Made by a program: the position numbers and the translations under genes
Shown here: positions 7,288-15,999 of the stretch, piece after piece
Layout of the letters: every line of letters starts with the position of its first letter
Position numbering within the stretch: the stretch's first letter is position 1
Origin: an uncultured Ruminococcus sp.
GTDB lineage: Bacteria > Bacillota > Clostridia > Oscillospirales > Ruminococcaceae
Length of the DNA: 35,073 bases
Assembly (NCBI GenBank): GCA_937910385.1
Contig: CALEPT010000242.1
Coordinates: 1-35,073, forward strand
Reading direction: 5' to 3'
Notes under the pieces: model-generated
Databases searched by the model: none
Told to the model about the DNA's origin: nothing
What the model saw: the letters and a program-made list of their open reading frames with translations, nothing else

Positions 7288-8505
7288 TCAACGACAGGTT
7301 CTGACAGAAAGATCACCTAAGATCCTGCGGTGACCGCTTTTCAGTGTTTTTGCGGTCGTATCAGGGAAAGAATCTATATTAAGCATGAATGAAATGATTA
7401 TAAAGAAATGATAAAAGCGCACCTGTTCTGTTATATAATTTATCATCATGCAAGTCAATCCGATAGCCATTACACCTATATATACATTTCTCTTTTTATT
7501 TTTCATTTGTCTGAATGCCCTGAACGTAATAAGCACAAAGACTGCGAAAAGCAGGATGCCTCCGTCGATCATAAGCTGAAGATACGGCGTATGACATGAA
7601 TAGGTATACAGCTTGCTGGTATTGAATCTTCCGTATTCATAATAGCCGCCATATCCTAACAAAGGCTTTTGCCCTATCATTTTCAGCGCGCCTGCCCAAA
7701 GGATAGTTCTTCCTGAAAGTGTGGCGTCTTTATGCAGGACATTAACTATAAACGCTTGTACGTGGCTGTTTGAAAGTCCGAAAAGGCAGACAGCCATAGC
7801 AAACAAAACTCCTCCAAGAAGCAGACGATAGTCTATATTTCCGATATTTATAACATATATAAGCATTACCAGAAACATAGTAAGCATAGCCATAGCGCTT
7901 ACCGACCACACACGAAGCAGTGAAATTTCTGTAATTAGCGCTGCCAACCAGATATGCCATGTTATCCTGCCGTATTTCATTATGGAATAGCATATCATTA
8001 CAACAAGTCCGGGAAGAGCAACATATATCACAGCATTATCATCTCCAAGAAGATGAGCCGCATGATAACCGGAGGTTCTGTAAAGTCCATGTGGAAATAC
8101 TATATCCAGTAAGAAATTCAGATAAATGAATGCTGCATATATATATGACAGTACCCTCAATAGCTTATAAAGATCCTTTTTTACACTGATATATATAAAC
8201 AGCACCAACGATAATAAAACGATAGCGTTATACAAAACGCGGGGTATACTGCGCTGAGAATTAAGACAGGAAGAAACAAAATATATCCCCCAGAAAATCA
8301 GAAACACCCAGATGTCCTTTTTTATTCTTATCCTGTCATATATCATAACGTAAAAGATAACACACATCGCCGCAAGCAGAGTAGCGGCTTTATAGAGTGT
8401 AGCTATCCTCGGAAGCTCTTCAAGGGTTCTTTGCTGAATAAACGGGAAAAGTATAATAAAATACACAAATGTACTGAGACTGTATTTATCAGATATTTTC
8501 AACAT
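7288..8505 (-). CDS. Wzy-like O-antigen/exopolysaccharide polymerase
   Basis: 405 residues, about 10-11 membrane segments. The large periplasmic-side loop near residues 255-315 carries the Wzy_C signatures LSGRTILWAGALKMIGQKP, LLGYGG and HTPYLQLMIDGG. The protein would join undecaprenyl-diphosphate-linked repeat units outside the membrane, working with the Wzx-like flippase encoded two genes downstream. The ATG at 8505 is chosen because AGGA lies 8 bases before it and the first membrane segment follows. A TTG at 8532, also with a reasonable ribosome binding site, would add nine residues and put the start 5 bases after the previous stop. The C-terminus runs to within 8 bases of the hairpin cluster. 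Confidence 0.85.
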   Translation of the reverse strand: MLKISDKYSLSTFVYFIILFPFIQQRTLEELPRIATLYKAATLLAAMCVIFYVMIYDRIRIKKDIWVFLIFWGIYFVSSCLNSQRSIPRVLYNAIVLLSLVLFIYISVKKDLYKLLRVLSYIYAAFIYLNFLLDIVFPHGLYRTSGYHAAHLLGDDNAVIYVALPGLVVMICYSIMKYGRITWHIWLAALITEISLLRVWSVSAMAMLTMFLVMLIYVINIGNIDYRLLLGGVLFAMAVCLFGLSNSHVQAFIVNVLHKDATLSGRTILWAGALKMIGQKPLLGYGGYYEYGRFNTSKLYTYSCHTPYLQLMIDGGILLFAVFVLITFRAFRQMKNKKRNVYIGVMAIGLTCMMINYITEQVRFYHFFIIISFMLNIDSFPDTTAKTLKSGHRRILGDLSVRTCR

Positions 8506-8537
8506 TTCACCAATCCTAAATTTCAAATTCAATTCGC

Positions 8538-9539
8538 CTAATCCTTCATAACTCGCTCCAGCATATGAATAGGCGAAAAATCTCCTTTATAGCCGTAATC
8601 TATCTTTATATCCTCAAGGATCCAGTCAACATCAATATCATCAGCCGAAGAAAAATAGCGCATATATCTGCTGTCGTAATACGGAAAATCCACTATATTA
8701 GGATTATTTGAAAGCAATTTTCTGTTATAGCATACAGCCTCGTAATATCTGAGGCTTGGACCGTTCTGACAGTTCTGAAGCACTTCCATGACAACTTTTG
8801 AATGTAAAATCCCGGAAATAAGCTTTTCATAAGGTATCCAGCCGCCGGAAAAATAATCTATCTTATCATCATGTTTATTTTTTTGCAGTCTGCGTTCTCC
8901 GGTAACGAGAAGGTGGAAATCAGCTGCGGCTCCGGCAGAATCGAGCTTTTCAAAAACCGAAAGTATAAGGTCTTCACGGTCGCCTTTTATTCCGCCTGTA
9001 AAATATACATCGCTTTGCTTGACGTCCGGGAATTGAGAAAGTATATTCTTTGGATCATGCATAGAATAATAGCAGCAGCCCAAAGATTTGAATCCGTATT
9101 TTTTTACATCAGCGGGATCAAACGAATATATCTGATCCCACTTTATCTTATCCATTTTTTCTTTTACCTCGATCATAGAGGTCGAAGAAGCGTCCATTGA
9201 ATTTATCAGAACAAGTACCTTGCGAAGCTTTTTCCCATGAGAAAGCCGGTTTATCTCGGAAGGAGCAAGCGCCTGAAGTGCGCCGTCAACAATTATGATA
9301 CAGTATTCGCTTTTGTCACTCATATCAAAGCTGATGCTTTTATACCAGCATTTTCTCAGCGGCAGTCTTACTCTTTTGTTTATAACAGGACTCAGATGAA
9401 CCTTTTTTATTGTCTTGAGAATAGGATTATTCACCTTTTTCTGCTCGGCAGTGATAAGCTTTACATCGGGGCGAGCTTCAAGGTCCTTGAATATCCCCAG
9501 GTGTTCATGTGATTTTGGAAAAACCATTATATATTTCAT
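8538..9539 (-). CDS. Putative GT-B type glycosyltransferase
   Basis: 333 residues, soluble. It starts MKYIMVFPKSHEHLGIF. The C-terminal half looks like a nucleotide-sugar-binding Rossmann domain: VYFTGG at the domain start, LLVTGE, then about residue 262 NGPSLRYYEAVCYNRKLLSNN, similar to the conserved (S)xRxxEAlxxgxkliT stretch of capsule-type glycosyltransferases. No family name can be given from sequence reading alone. It is one of few transferases in the cluster and probably adds one repeat-unit sugar, perhaps rhamnose; donor and linkage are unknown. The ribosome binding site before the ATG is weak. Confidence 0.6.
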   Translation of the reverse strand: MKYIMVFPKSHEHLGIFKDLEARPDVKLITAEQKKVNNPILKTIKKVHLSPVINKRVRLPLRKCWYKSISFDMSDKSEYCIIIVDGALQALAPSEINRLSHGKKLRKVLVLINSMDASSTSMIEVKEKMDKIKWDQIYSFDPADVKKYGFKSLGCCYYSMHDPKNILSQFPDVKQSDVYFTGGIKGDREDLILSVFEKLDSAGAAADFHLLVTGERRLQKNKHDDKIDYFSGGWIPYEKLISGILHSKVVMEVLQNCQNGPSLRYYEAVCYNRKLLSNNPNIVDFPYYDSRYMRYFSSADDIDVDWILEDIKIDYGYKGDFSPIHMLERVMKD

Positions 9540-9674
9540 AGCGACCAGCTTTCTTATTGATAATAAACCGAATATTCCTTCGATAATGCTGCTGTAGCGA
9601 ATAACAGTCGCATAAAAAAAGACAATAGCCGTATTGGTCCTTAGAAGTTTTCATATCGTGATATGAGAGCATTT
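9540..9674. other. 135-base gap after rfbC
   Basis: Read on the - strand it holds TCATATC-AC-GATATGA, a short 7-bp inverted repeat just after the rfbC stop, and then CAATA-CGGC-TATTG followed by TCTTTTTTT. The second could be a weak intrinsic terminator or attenuator splitting the rfb genes from the distal genes. No clear promoter is seen after it. Confidence 0.4.
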
Positions 9675-10283
9675 TCAGAATTTAAATGTATTCTCCAGCG
9701 TTTCCCACTTCTTATCCTTATCTGAGAGATTCAGAGGAGTACCGTCACTGAGGATATAGCCCTCGCTGTCAGCGCTGCCCTTGTACTCACCGACTACATC
9801 TATCCAGTTGATACCGATAGCGGGATCGTTCCATGCGAGACCGCCTTCATCATTGGGGTGGTAGAAGTCATCGCACTTGTAGCAGAATTCCGCAATATCA
9901 CTGAGAACGAGGAAGCCGTGTGCAAATCCCTTGGGAATGAGGAACTGCTTTTTGTTCTCTTCTGTAAGCTCCACTCCGTACCACTTACCGTAAGTCTGAG
10001 AATCCTTGCGCAGATCGACAGCCACGTCAAAAACTCTGCCCTTTATAACACGGACGAGCTTGGTCTGCGGGAACTGCTTCTGGAAGTGAAGACCTCTGAG
10101 AACCCCCTTTGTTGAACAGGACTGATTGTCCTGTACGAATGTAATATTTATTCCGGCTTCTTCCATGTCGCGCTGTGAATAAGTCTCCATGAAATAGCCT
10201 CTGTTGTCGCCATGAACTGCGGGAGTGATGACGCAAAGCCCCTCAATTCCGCCGACGTTCTTTTCAACTGTTATCTGTCCCAT
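9675..10283 (-). CDS. rfbC: dTDP-4-dehydrorhamnose 3,5-epimerase
   Basis: 202 residues, third enzyme of dTDP-L-rhamnose synthesis: epimerises C3 and C5 of dTDP-4-keto-6-deoxyglucose. Family features: the substrate-loop DNRGYFMETY (26-35), DNQSCSTKGVLRGLHFQ with the catalytic His66, and IPKGFAHGFLVLSD (117-129). The length is near the usual ~185. The ATG at 10283 overlaps the rfbD stop in a TAATG arrangement with GGAGA upstream, so an in-frame extension to 10325 is rejected. Cytoplasmic. The rfbA-B-D-C set is complete. Confidence 0.95.
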   Translation of the reverse strand: MGQITVEKNVGGIEGLCVITPAVHGDNRGYFMETYSQRDMEEAGINITFVQDNQSCSTKGVLRGLHFQKQFPQTKLVRVIKGRVFDVAVDLRKDSQTYGKWYGVELTEENKKQFLIPKGFAHGFLVLSDIAEFCYKCDDFYHPNDEGGLAWNDPAIGINWIDVVGEYKGSADSEGYILSDGTPLNLSDKDKKWETLENTFKF

Positions 10284-11170
10284 TACCCGATCTCCTTTAA
10301 GTATCTTGAAAGTGCGTCCTGCCAAGTGGGAAGCGGTTTGAAACCATTTTCAACAAGCTTAGACTTGTCCAGCCTGCTGTTGAAAGGTCTTGCAGCCTTT
10401 GAAAGTCCGTACTCTGCGGTAGTTACCGGAGTTACCTTAGTGGACATCCCCGCCTGCCTGTATATCTCAACAGTAAAGTCGTACCACGAAATATAGCCGC
10501 CCTCGTTGGTGGCATGGTAGCAGCCGTATTTTTCAGCTTCAGCCATATCAACGAGCAGTCTGGCAAGGTCAAATGTGTACGTAGGAGTACCTATCTGGTC
10601 GGATACCACACGCACTTCGTCATGAGTCTTGCCGACGTTTAACATGGTTTTGATGAAGTTCTTGCCATTCACGCCAAATACCCATGCAATACGAACGATA
10701 TAGTACTTTTTAAGAGTATTCGCAACTGCGAGCTCACCGTCAAGCTTGGACTGTCCGTAAACATTCTGCGGAGCGTAGTCCTTGCAGTCAGGCTGCCACG
10801 GATCAGTTCCCTGACCGTTGAAAACATAGTCGGTGGATATATATATCATCTTACAGTCAAGTTTCTTGCAGACGTTCGCAATATTCTGCGTACCGTCAAC
10901 GTTGATAGCTCTGACCTTCGGCTGATTCTCCTCGTCCTCTGCAGCATCAACCGCAGTCCATGCTGCACAGTGAACAACAACATCAGGATCAACCTCTGAT
11001 ATTACTTTCTCAACTGCTTCGGGATCTGTAATATCAAGCTTGATGTACTCGCAGTCAGCAGCAGACTTGTCGAGAATATCACTGCCAATCGCAGTATATC
11101 CGCGTTTTTTCAGTTCATTTACAACATCAAATCCAAGCTGCCCGCCTACGCCTGTTACAAATGCTTTCAT
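10283..11170 (-). CDS. rfbD: dTDP-4-dehydrorhamnose reductase
   Basis: 295 residues, an extended short-chain dehydrogenase. An N-terminal GVGGQLG nucleotide-binding loop (7-13), STDYVFNG (112-119) and the catalytic Tyr138-x3-Lys142 (YGQSK) are all present, as is the RNA-to-substrate domain segment WVFG. It reduces dTDP-4-keto-L-rhamnose to dTDP-L-rhamnose with NAD(P)H, the last step of the pathway. GGAGG lies 8 bases before the ATG; the gap to rfbB is 3 bases and it overlaps rfbC by one base, so the four rfb genes are translationally tight. Confidence 0.95.
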   Translation of the reverse strand: MKAFVTGVGGQLGFDVVNELKKRGYTAIGSDILDKSAADCEYIKLDITDPEAVEKVISEVDPDVVVHCAAWTAVDAAEDEENQPKVRAINVDGTQNIANVCKKLDCKMIYISTDYVFNGQGTDPWQPDCKDYAPQNVYGQSKLDGELAVANTLKKYYIVRIAWVFGVNGKNFIKTMLNVGKTHDEVRVVSDQIGTPTYTFDLARLLVDMAEAEKYGCYHATNEGGYISWYDFTVEIYRQAGMSTKVTPVTTAEYGLSKAARPFNSRLDKSKLVENGFKPLPTWQDALSRYLKEIG

Positions 11171-11173
11171 CGT

Positions 11174-12202
11174 TCAGACCTCCGCACGGTTTCCGTACAT
11201 TTTTTCATAGTAGTTCTGGTATTCGCCGCTGATGATCGTCTCCCACCACTCCTTGTTATCGAGATACCACTTGATCGTCTTCTTTATGCCGTCCTCGAAC
11301 TTTGTCTCAGGAAGCCAGCCAAGCTCATTGTGGATCTTGGTCGGGTCGATAGCGTATCGCATATCGTGACCTTTTCTGTCTTCAACGTGTGTGATAAGAC
11401 TCTCGGGCTTGCCGAGCTCCTTGCAGATGAGCTTGACAATGTCGATGTTCCTCATCTCGTTATGACCGCCGACATTGTATACCTCACCGACCTTACCCTC
11501 GTGGATTATAAGGTCGATAGCGCGGCAGTGATCCTCAACATAAAGCCAGTCACGGACATTCAGACCTTCACCGTAAACGGGAAGCGGCTTGTCAGCAAGT
11601 GCATTAGCTATCATAAGAGGTATCAGCTTCTCAGGGAAGTGATAGGGACCGTAATTATTTGAACACCTTGAAATAGTCACAGGCAGACCGTAAGTCCTGT
11701 GGTAAGCCATAACCAGCAGATCAGCGCTTGCCTTAGACGAGCTGTAAGGACTGCTTGTGTGGATAGGAGTCTCCTCCGTGAAGAACAGGTCAGGACGGTC
11801 AAGCGGCAGGTCGCCGTATACCTCGTCTGTGGATACCTGATGATAACGCTGGATTCCGTACTTGCGGCAAGCGTCCATGAGGACCTGAGTTCCGAGGATA
11901 TTAGTGCGAAGAAAGATCTCCGGATCCTCAATAGAACGGTCAACGTGAGACTCAGCTGCAAAGTTGACGACGATGTCGGGCTTTTCCTCCTCGAAAAGCC
12001 CGTATATAGCCTCTCTGTCGCATATATCTATCTTCACGAAGCGGAAGTTAGAGTTGTCCATGACGGGAGCGAGTGTAGATAGATTTCCAGCGTATGTGAG
12101 CTTATCAAGACACACGATCCTGTAGTCCGGATAAGTTTTAAGCATATGGAATACGAAATTTGCGCCGATGAAGCCTGCGCCGCCGGTTACAAAAATTGTC
12201 AT
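11174..12202 (-). CDS. rfbB: dTDP-glucose 4,6-dehydratase
   Basis: 342 residues, normal length. An N-terminal NAD-binding TGGAGFIG (6-13), the dehydratase triad segment STDEVYGD (124-131) with the Asp/Glu pair, and the catalytic Tyr153-x3-Lys157 (YSSSK) are visible. It converts dTDP-glucose to dTDP-4-keto-6-deoxyglucose, the second step toward dTDP-L-rhamnose. AAGGAG is well placed before the ATG and rfbA ends 12 bases upstream. Confidence 0.96.
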   Translation of the reverse strand: MTIFVTGGAGFIGANFVFHMLKTYPDYRIVCLDKLTYAGNLSTLAPVMDNSNFRFVKIDICDREAIYGLFEEEKPDIVVNFAAESHVDRSIEDPEIFLRTNILGTQVLMDACRKYGIQRYHQVSTDEVYGDLPLDRPDLFFTEETPIHTSSPYSSSKASADLLVMAYHRTYGLPVTISRCSNNYGPYHFPEKLIPLMIANALADKPLPVYGEGLNVRDWLYVEDHCRAIDLIIHEGKVGEVYNVGGHNEMRNIDIVKLICKELGKPESLITHVEDRKGHDMRYAIDPTKIHNELGWLPETKFEDGIKKTIKWYLDNKEWWETIISGEYQNYYEKMYGNRAEV

Positions 12203-12214
12203 GATATCTTCTCC

Positions 12215-13102
12215 TTAATACTTTATCTTGCCCTCAGCAACTTTTTTAAGATGTATGCCATACGGCGATTTCCCGTATTTTTCAGCAGATCTGAGCAATC
12301 CTTCCCTGTCGATCCATTTATTTATGAACGCTATCTCCTCAGGAGCTGATATCTCGATACCCTGACGATTCTGAACCATCTGCACGAAGTTCGTAGCTTC
12401 TGCGAGGCTGTCCATCGTACCGGTATCAAGCCATGCAAAACCGCGTCCGAGAAGCTGAACATCAAGGTTCTCGTCATTCAGATACATCTCGTTGAGAGTC
12501 GTGATCTCAAGTTCACCGCGAGCCGAGGGCTTGACCTGATTTGCCTTTGTACTCACACCCGCCGGATAGAAATACAGACCGGTCACAGCGTAATTACTCT
12601 TCGGATTTGCGGGCTTTTCTTCTATTGAAAGCGCGCGACCATTTTCATCAAAGTCCACAACTCCGAAACGCTCAGGATCCGGTACATAATAACCGAAAAC
12701 AGTCGCACGGTTATTATTCTCGGCATTGTCTTTAGCATTACGGAGTATACTGCCGAAACCATTGCCATAGAAGATGTTATCGCCAAGAACCATAGCGCAA
12801 GCGTCCTCGCCGATGAACTCCTCACCAAGGATAAACGCCTGTGCCAGTCCGTCGGGTGATGGCTGTACCTTATAGCTGAGGTTTATGCCATACTGCGAAC
12901 CGTCCCCGAGAAGCCGCTCGAAATTCGGCAGATCAGTCGGAGTAGAAATGATAAGTATATCCTTTATCCCTGCCAGCATCAGCGTTGACAGCGGATAATA
13001 TACCATCGGTTTATCATACACAGGAAGCAGCTGCTTCGATGTGACCATTGTCAATGGGTAAAGTCGTGTGCCGGAGCCTCCGGCGAGAACGATTCCTTTC
13101 AT
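12215..13102 (-). CDS. rfbA: Glucose-1-phosphate thymidylyltransferase
   Basis: 295 residues, typical RmlA length. The nucleotidyltransferase signature LAGGSGTRLYPLT (6-18), the Lys in SKQLLPVYDKPM (22-33) and LGDNIFYG around 108 are intact. It couples glucose-1-phosphate to dTTP, the committing step of dTDP-L-rhamnose synthesis. An AAAAGGTGAT ribosome binding site precedes the ATG. A 55-base gap separates it from tagD, with no terminator or clear promoter seen there. Confidence 0.96.
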   Translation of the reverse strand: MKGIVLAGGSGTRLYPLTMVTSKQLLPVYDKPMVYYPLSTLMLAGIKDILIISTPTDLPNFERLLGDGSQYGINLSYKVQPSPDGLAQAFILGEEFIGEDACAMVLGDNIFYGNGFGSILRNAKDNAENNNRATVFGYYVPDPERFGVVDFDENGRALSIEEKPANPKSNYAVTGLYFYPAGVSTKANQVKPSARGELEITTLNEMYLNDENLDVQLLGRGFAWLDTGTMDSLAEATNFVQMVQNRQGIEISAPEEIAFINKWIDREGLLRSAEKYGKSPYGIHLKKVAEGKIKY

Positions 13103-13157
13103 ACTACAATCACCTTTTTAGCTTTTAGTCCCGCGATATCACGACCGCAGGCAAGAG

Positions 13158-13586
13158 TCATTCGTTTATTTTATCATCGCTTACTGTCCGGAGCTCAGTT
13201 GAAGAAATCCCGTCAGTATGCGGAAGATATACAACATCAACGCCGTATTGCTTTAGCTCAAGCTCGGTTTTGCGCCATCTTTCGCTGCCTTTCCAATCAT
13301 CGCCGATGAACACTGCATCAAAGCCGTATTTTTTATACTGCTCAACTTTATCTAAAGTATCTGCAATAACAGCTTCGTCAACTGCTTTTATGTTTTCCAC
13401 TATAAAGCGGCGTTCGCCTTCCGGAATGACCGGGATCTTATTCTTATACTCATGCACAAGAGCGTCAGAGTTGACTGCTACAATAAGATGCTCGCAGTGC
13501 TCCTTGGCATTGTTTATAATATTAAGATGACCGATATGAAACATATCATAAACGCCCTGAGTGTAACCTTTTTTATACTTCTTCAT
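13158..13586 (-). CDS. tagD: Glycerol-3-phosphate cytidylyltransferase (TagD-like)
   Basis: 142 residues. The cytidylyltransferase motif HIGH (17-20) within GVYDMFHIGHLNII, and the distal ISSTELR motif near 127-133, are both present, as in TagD/GCT. It makes CDP-glycerol from CTP and glycerol-3-phosphate, the donor for the TagB/F-like transferase encoded immediately upstream in the operon. Slightly longer than B. subtilis TagD (~129). A related CTP:phosphate transferase with another substrate (for example ethanolamine phosphate) cannot be excluded by eye, but the neighbour supports glycerol. Confidence 0.88.
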   Translation of the reverse strand: MKKYKKGYTQGVYDMFHIGHLNIINNAKEHCEHLIVAVNSDALVHEYKNKIPVIPEGERRFIVENIKAVDEAVIADTLDKVEQYKKYGFDAVFIGDDWKGSERWRKTELELKQYGVDVVYLPHTDGISSTELRTVSDDKINE

Positions 13587-13606
13587 TATTTTTCCGCCTT
13601 ATTAAC

Positions 13607-14761
13607 TTATTTGATACAGCTCATGATCCTGTTGCATATTCTTTCTGTTGCTTTGCCGTCCTCATAAGAACCCATTGCAATGTGGTTATCTCTTATTCTT
13701 TTCCTGTTTTTGTCGTCACTGAAGCTTTGTATCTCCCGTATCAGCTCCTCCATTGTCAGACAAACAGGGAAGCCCCATTGCTCAATGGGAACTTCAAATG
13801 TTGAATTTCCGCCGTTTTCTTCAAAATCAGTACAAAACAGAAAGCCGGGACGTTCCAGAAAAGAATAATCCCATATACATGAAGAATAATCGGATATCAT
13901 TGCGTCTGAGGCATACATAAGTTCCTGTATATCCGGATAATTTGTTGCATTTCTGACATATTCGTTCTCAAAATCATCGGATACCTGCATATTTGGATGA
14001 AATCTCACAAGTATTATCCAGCTTCCGCCGAACTTATCCTCAAGGGTGCTTTTTAGCTTTTCATAATCAAGACCATAATCCGAATCCGAACGGTTTTTCT
14101 TCCAGGTAGGAGCATACAGCATTATCCTGACATCATCACGTATTCGGAAATACTCCTGTACGTTCAGTTTAAGCTCAGGACGATCCTGATTGATAAGAAT
14201 GTCCATTCGCGGTGTTCCGTGAATGACTTCTCCGCTGAAATTCATACTCGTTCTTACTCGTCTTTCAGTCATGCTTTCACAGCCGCTCAATACAAGCGAG
14301 TAATTTTTATGCATAAGGGCAAGTCTTTTTTTATCCAATGTATCCTTGGCATGAGAGATTTTTTTGTATCCGTTGCTTGCGTGCCATGTCTGGACGAAAA
14401 GCTGACCCTTCCTTTTAGAAAGCTCACCCTGCTCCTGAACGTTGTAAACAATAACGTGCGAGGTCTTAGCATAATAATAATATTTCAGAGAACGAAATCT
14501 TACTGTACGGCAATTAGCCGATACAGAGCCTTTTAATTTATCAGGCTCTTTAAAAGCCCATATCATATCCAGTTCATCAGCGTTATTCTGCGAAAGATAT
14601 TCCGAGATATATAACGGGTTGCACGCATACCTTTTTCCGTTAAAGCTGTAAAAAAGTATCCTGTTTTTGCGGATAGGGAATATATTCAATACATTCAGCA
14701 AGCCGCGCATACATAAGGTCCCGCAGTAATTTGCAAGATCTTTTATTTTTTCTAAAGCCAA
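13607..14761 (-). CDS. CDP-glycerol glycerophosphotransferase family protein (TagB/TagF-like)
   Basis: 384 residues. Features of the family: an N-terminal amphipathic stretch, YISEYL near 55, QTWHAS (catalytic-His motif, normally WHGT), HGTPRMDIL, LYAPTWKK, and the late SDYSSCIWDYSF that binds the CDP-glycerol phosphate. It would transfer glycerol-phosphate from CDP-glycerol to the repeat unit or to a growing glycan on the inner membrane face. The His is kept but the following Gly is Ala, with different residues after it, so acceptor handling may differ. Start: AGGTGAT lies at the proper distance from the TTG at 14761; the GTG at 14770 is embedded in that site and is less likely. Short enough to be a single-addition (TagB-like) rather than a polymerising enzyme. 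Confidence 0.8.
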   Translation of the reverse strand: MALEKIKDLANYCGTLCMRGLLNVLNIFPIRKNRILFYSFNGKRYACNPLYISEYLSQNNADELDMIWAFKEPDKLKGSVSANCRTVRFRSLKYYYYAKTSHVIVYNVQEQGELSKRKGQLFVQTWHASNGYKKISHAKDTLDKKRLALMHKNYSLVLSGCESMTERRVRTSMNFSGEVIHGTPRMDILINQDRPELKLNVQEYFRIRDDVRIMLYAPTWKKNRSDSDYGLDYEKLKSTLEDKFGGSWIILVRFHPNMQVSDDFENEYVRNATNYPDIQELMYASDAMISDYSSCIWDYSFLERPGFLFCTDFEENGGNSTFEVPIEQWGFPVCLTMEELIREIQSFSDDKNRKRIRDNHIAMGSYEDGKATERICNRIMSCIK

Positions 14762-14804
14762 ACCTATCACCTTTACATATTTTATCTTCCGGGAGAAAAC
14801 TGAA

Positions 14805-15998
14805 TTATTTCAGCCGCTTGAGATATTTTTTTACTTCCTTGGGGATCAGACTTTTCACCTGGCTTGAATATCTTCTTAAACCAATATTCTTTTTATATCG
14901 TTCTTCCACGGCGTTCCAGCCCTTATCTGCATAGAGCTCAAGAAGCTCACTGCGCTTTTGCGAATACGATGACGGCTTTCTAAGCTGAGTGTTTCCCGCC
15001 GCAGCCTTTGAAAATTCAGAATCCAGCATATGCATTGTATTGCTGCATTCATTCAGTGTTTTCAGACCTTTTTCCGTATTTGCTATGACAACTGATATTC
15101 CCTTGCTTTCATCAAAGCCTTCTTTTCCGAGATATTCAGGATGCTGTTTTTCTATACCCCAGTAATCGCCGAGAGTTATATCGGCAGGCCTGTGAGAACA
15201 CGCATATTTACAGCTATAGCAGCTTTCACGATAGATCTCTCCCTGTGAAAAATAGTAAAGATATGCCGAAGCGCTCTGCCAGAGTTTTATTTTTTTATCT
15301 GAACCGTTTTTTTCTATGATCGCACTTCCGTTTATTCCCCAGCCGATGGATTTGTCTCTGAACGAAAACTTCTTTACTATGCCCAGCGACTTAATATAAT
15401 CCCCGAACATTTTCTGATTGGGAACTCCATGGCATATCAGGTCAACAGTTATAAGACGGTCATAGTCTCTGCCGAGGAATCCATATAAACCGGCTATCTG
15501 GCATGGCGTACCTGAATAAAGCACTTTTTTGCCGCTGTTCATAAGATCGCGCACTTGCTTATATGTATTTGCAGTATTGCTTTGAACGTATTTTGATCCC
15601 TGAAGCAAACTAAGCTTTTCTTTTCTGCCAACACCTGTATGATACACATTATGATCGCCGTCAAAAGCCGCCCCGAACACAGCGCCGCCTTCGTCAAGTA
15701 TATTTGAAGCGATCGCTGCGAATGCTCCTCCCGAAGCGGACTTTTTTATTATTTTATCGCTCTTAGCCGAAGCAGCAAATGCTTTCATAGGTTCGTTAGT
15801 GACCTGTGAATTCTGAAATCCGCATGCCTTCATGCAAAGACCGCAGCCTATACACTTGCTGCGATCTATTTCAGGGTAAATGAAGCCATATTTGTCCTCA
15901 GACATTGTTATTGCTTTTTTGGGGCAGATATTATAGCACGCTCCGCAGCCGCAGCAGTCCTTATTATCAGTAAATAATGTTATATCCCGCGGCATCAT
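14805..15998 (-). CDS. FrhB-like iron-sulfur protein (coenzyme F420 hydrogenase/dehydrogenase beta-subunit family)
   Basis: 397 residues. Two ferredoxin-type [4Fe-4S] motifs are at the N-terminus: Cys15-x2-18-x2-21-x3-25 and Cys49-x2-52-x2-55-x3-59. An FrhB N-terminal domain (SASGGAFAAIA, ~87-97; LYSGTPCQIAGL ~155) and a C-terminal domain with CYSCKYACSHRPADITLGDYWG, another Cys-rich flavin/Fe-S region, follow. Real F420 metabolism is not expected in this host, so the substrate is unknown. Homologues beside polysaccharide pyruvyl transferases are common in Firmicutes and Bacteroidota glycan clusters and may do a redox step on the sugar or carrier. Its start overlaps the preceding stop by a few bases (TGATATGATG); the second ATG (15995) has slightly better spacing. 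Confidence 0.85.
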   Translation of the reverse strand: MMPRDITLFTDNKDCCGCGACYNICPKKAITMSEDKYGFIYPEIDRSKCIGCGLCMKACGFQNSQVTNEPMKAFAASAKSDKIIKKSASGGAFAAIASNILDEGGAVFGAAFDGDHNVYHTGVGRKEKLSLLQGSKYVQSNTANTYKQVRDLMNSGKKVLYSGTPCQIAGLYGFLGRDYDRLITVDLICHGVPNQKMFGDYIKSLGIVKKFSFRDKSIGWGINGSAIIEKNGSDKKIKLWQSASAYLYYFSQGEIYRESCYSCKYACSHRPADITLGDYWGIEKQHPEYLGKEGFDESKGISVVIANTEKGLKTLNECSNTMHMLDSEFSKAAAGNTQLRKPSSYSQKRSELLELYADKGWNAVEERYKKNIGLRRYSSQVKSLIPKEVKKYLKRLK

Positions 15999-15999
15999 A

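Noticed and set aside
10283..10325. Longer N-terminus for RfbC
   Set aside because: It would overlap rfbD by 43 bases, while the ATG at 10283 has a proper ribosome site and the family-normal start.
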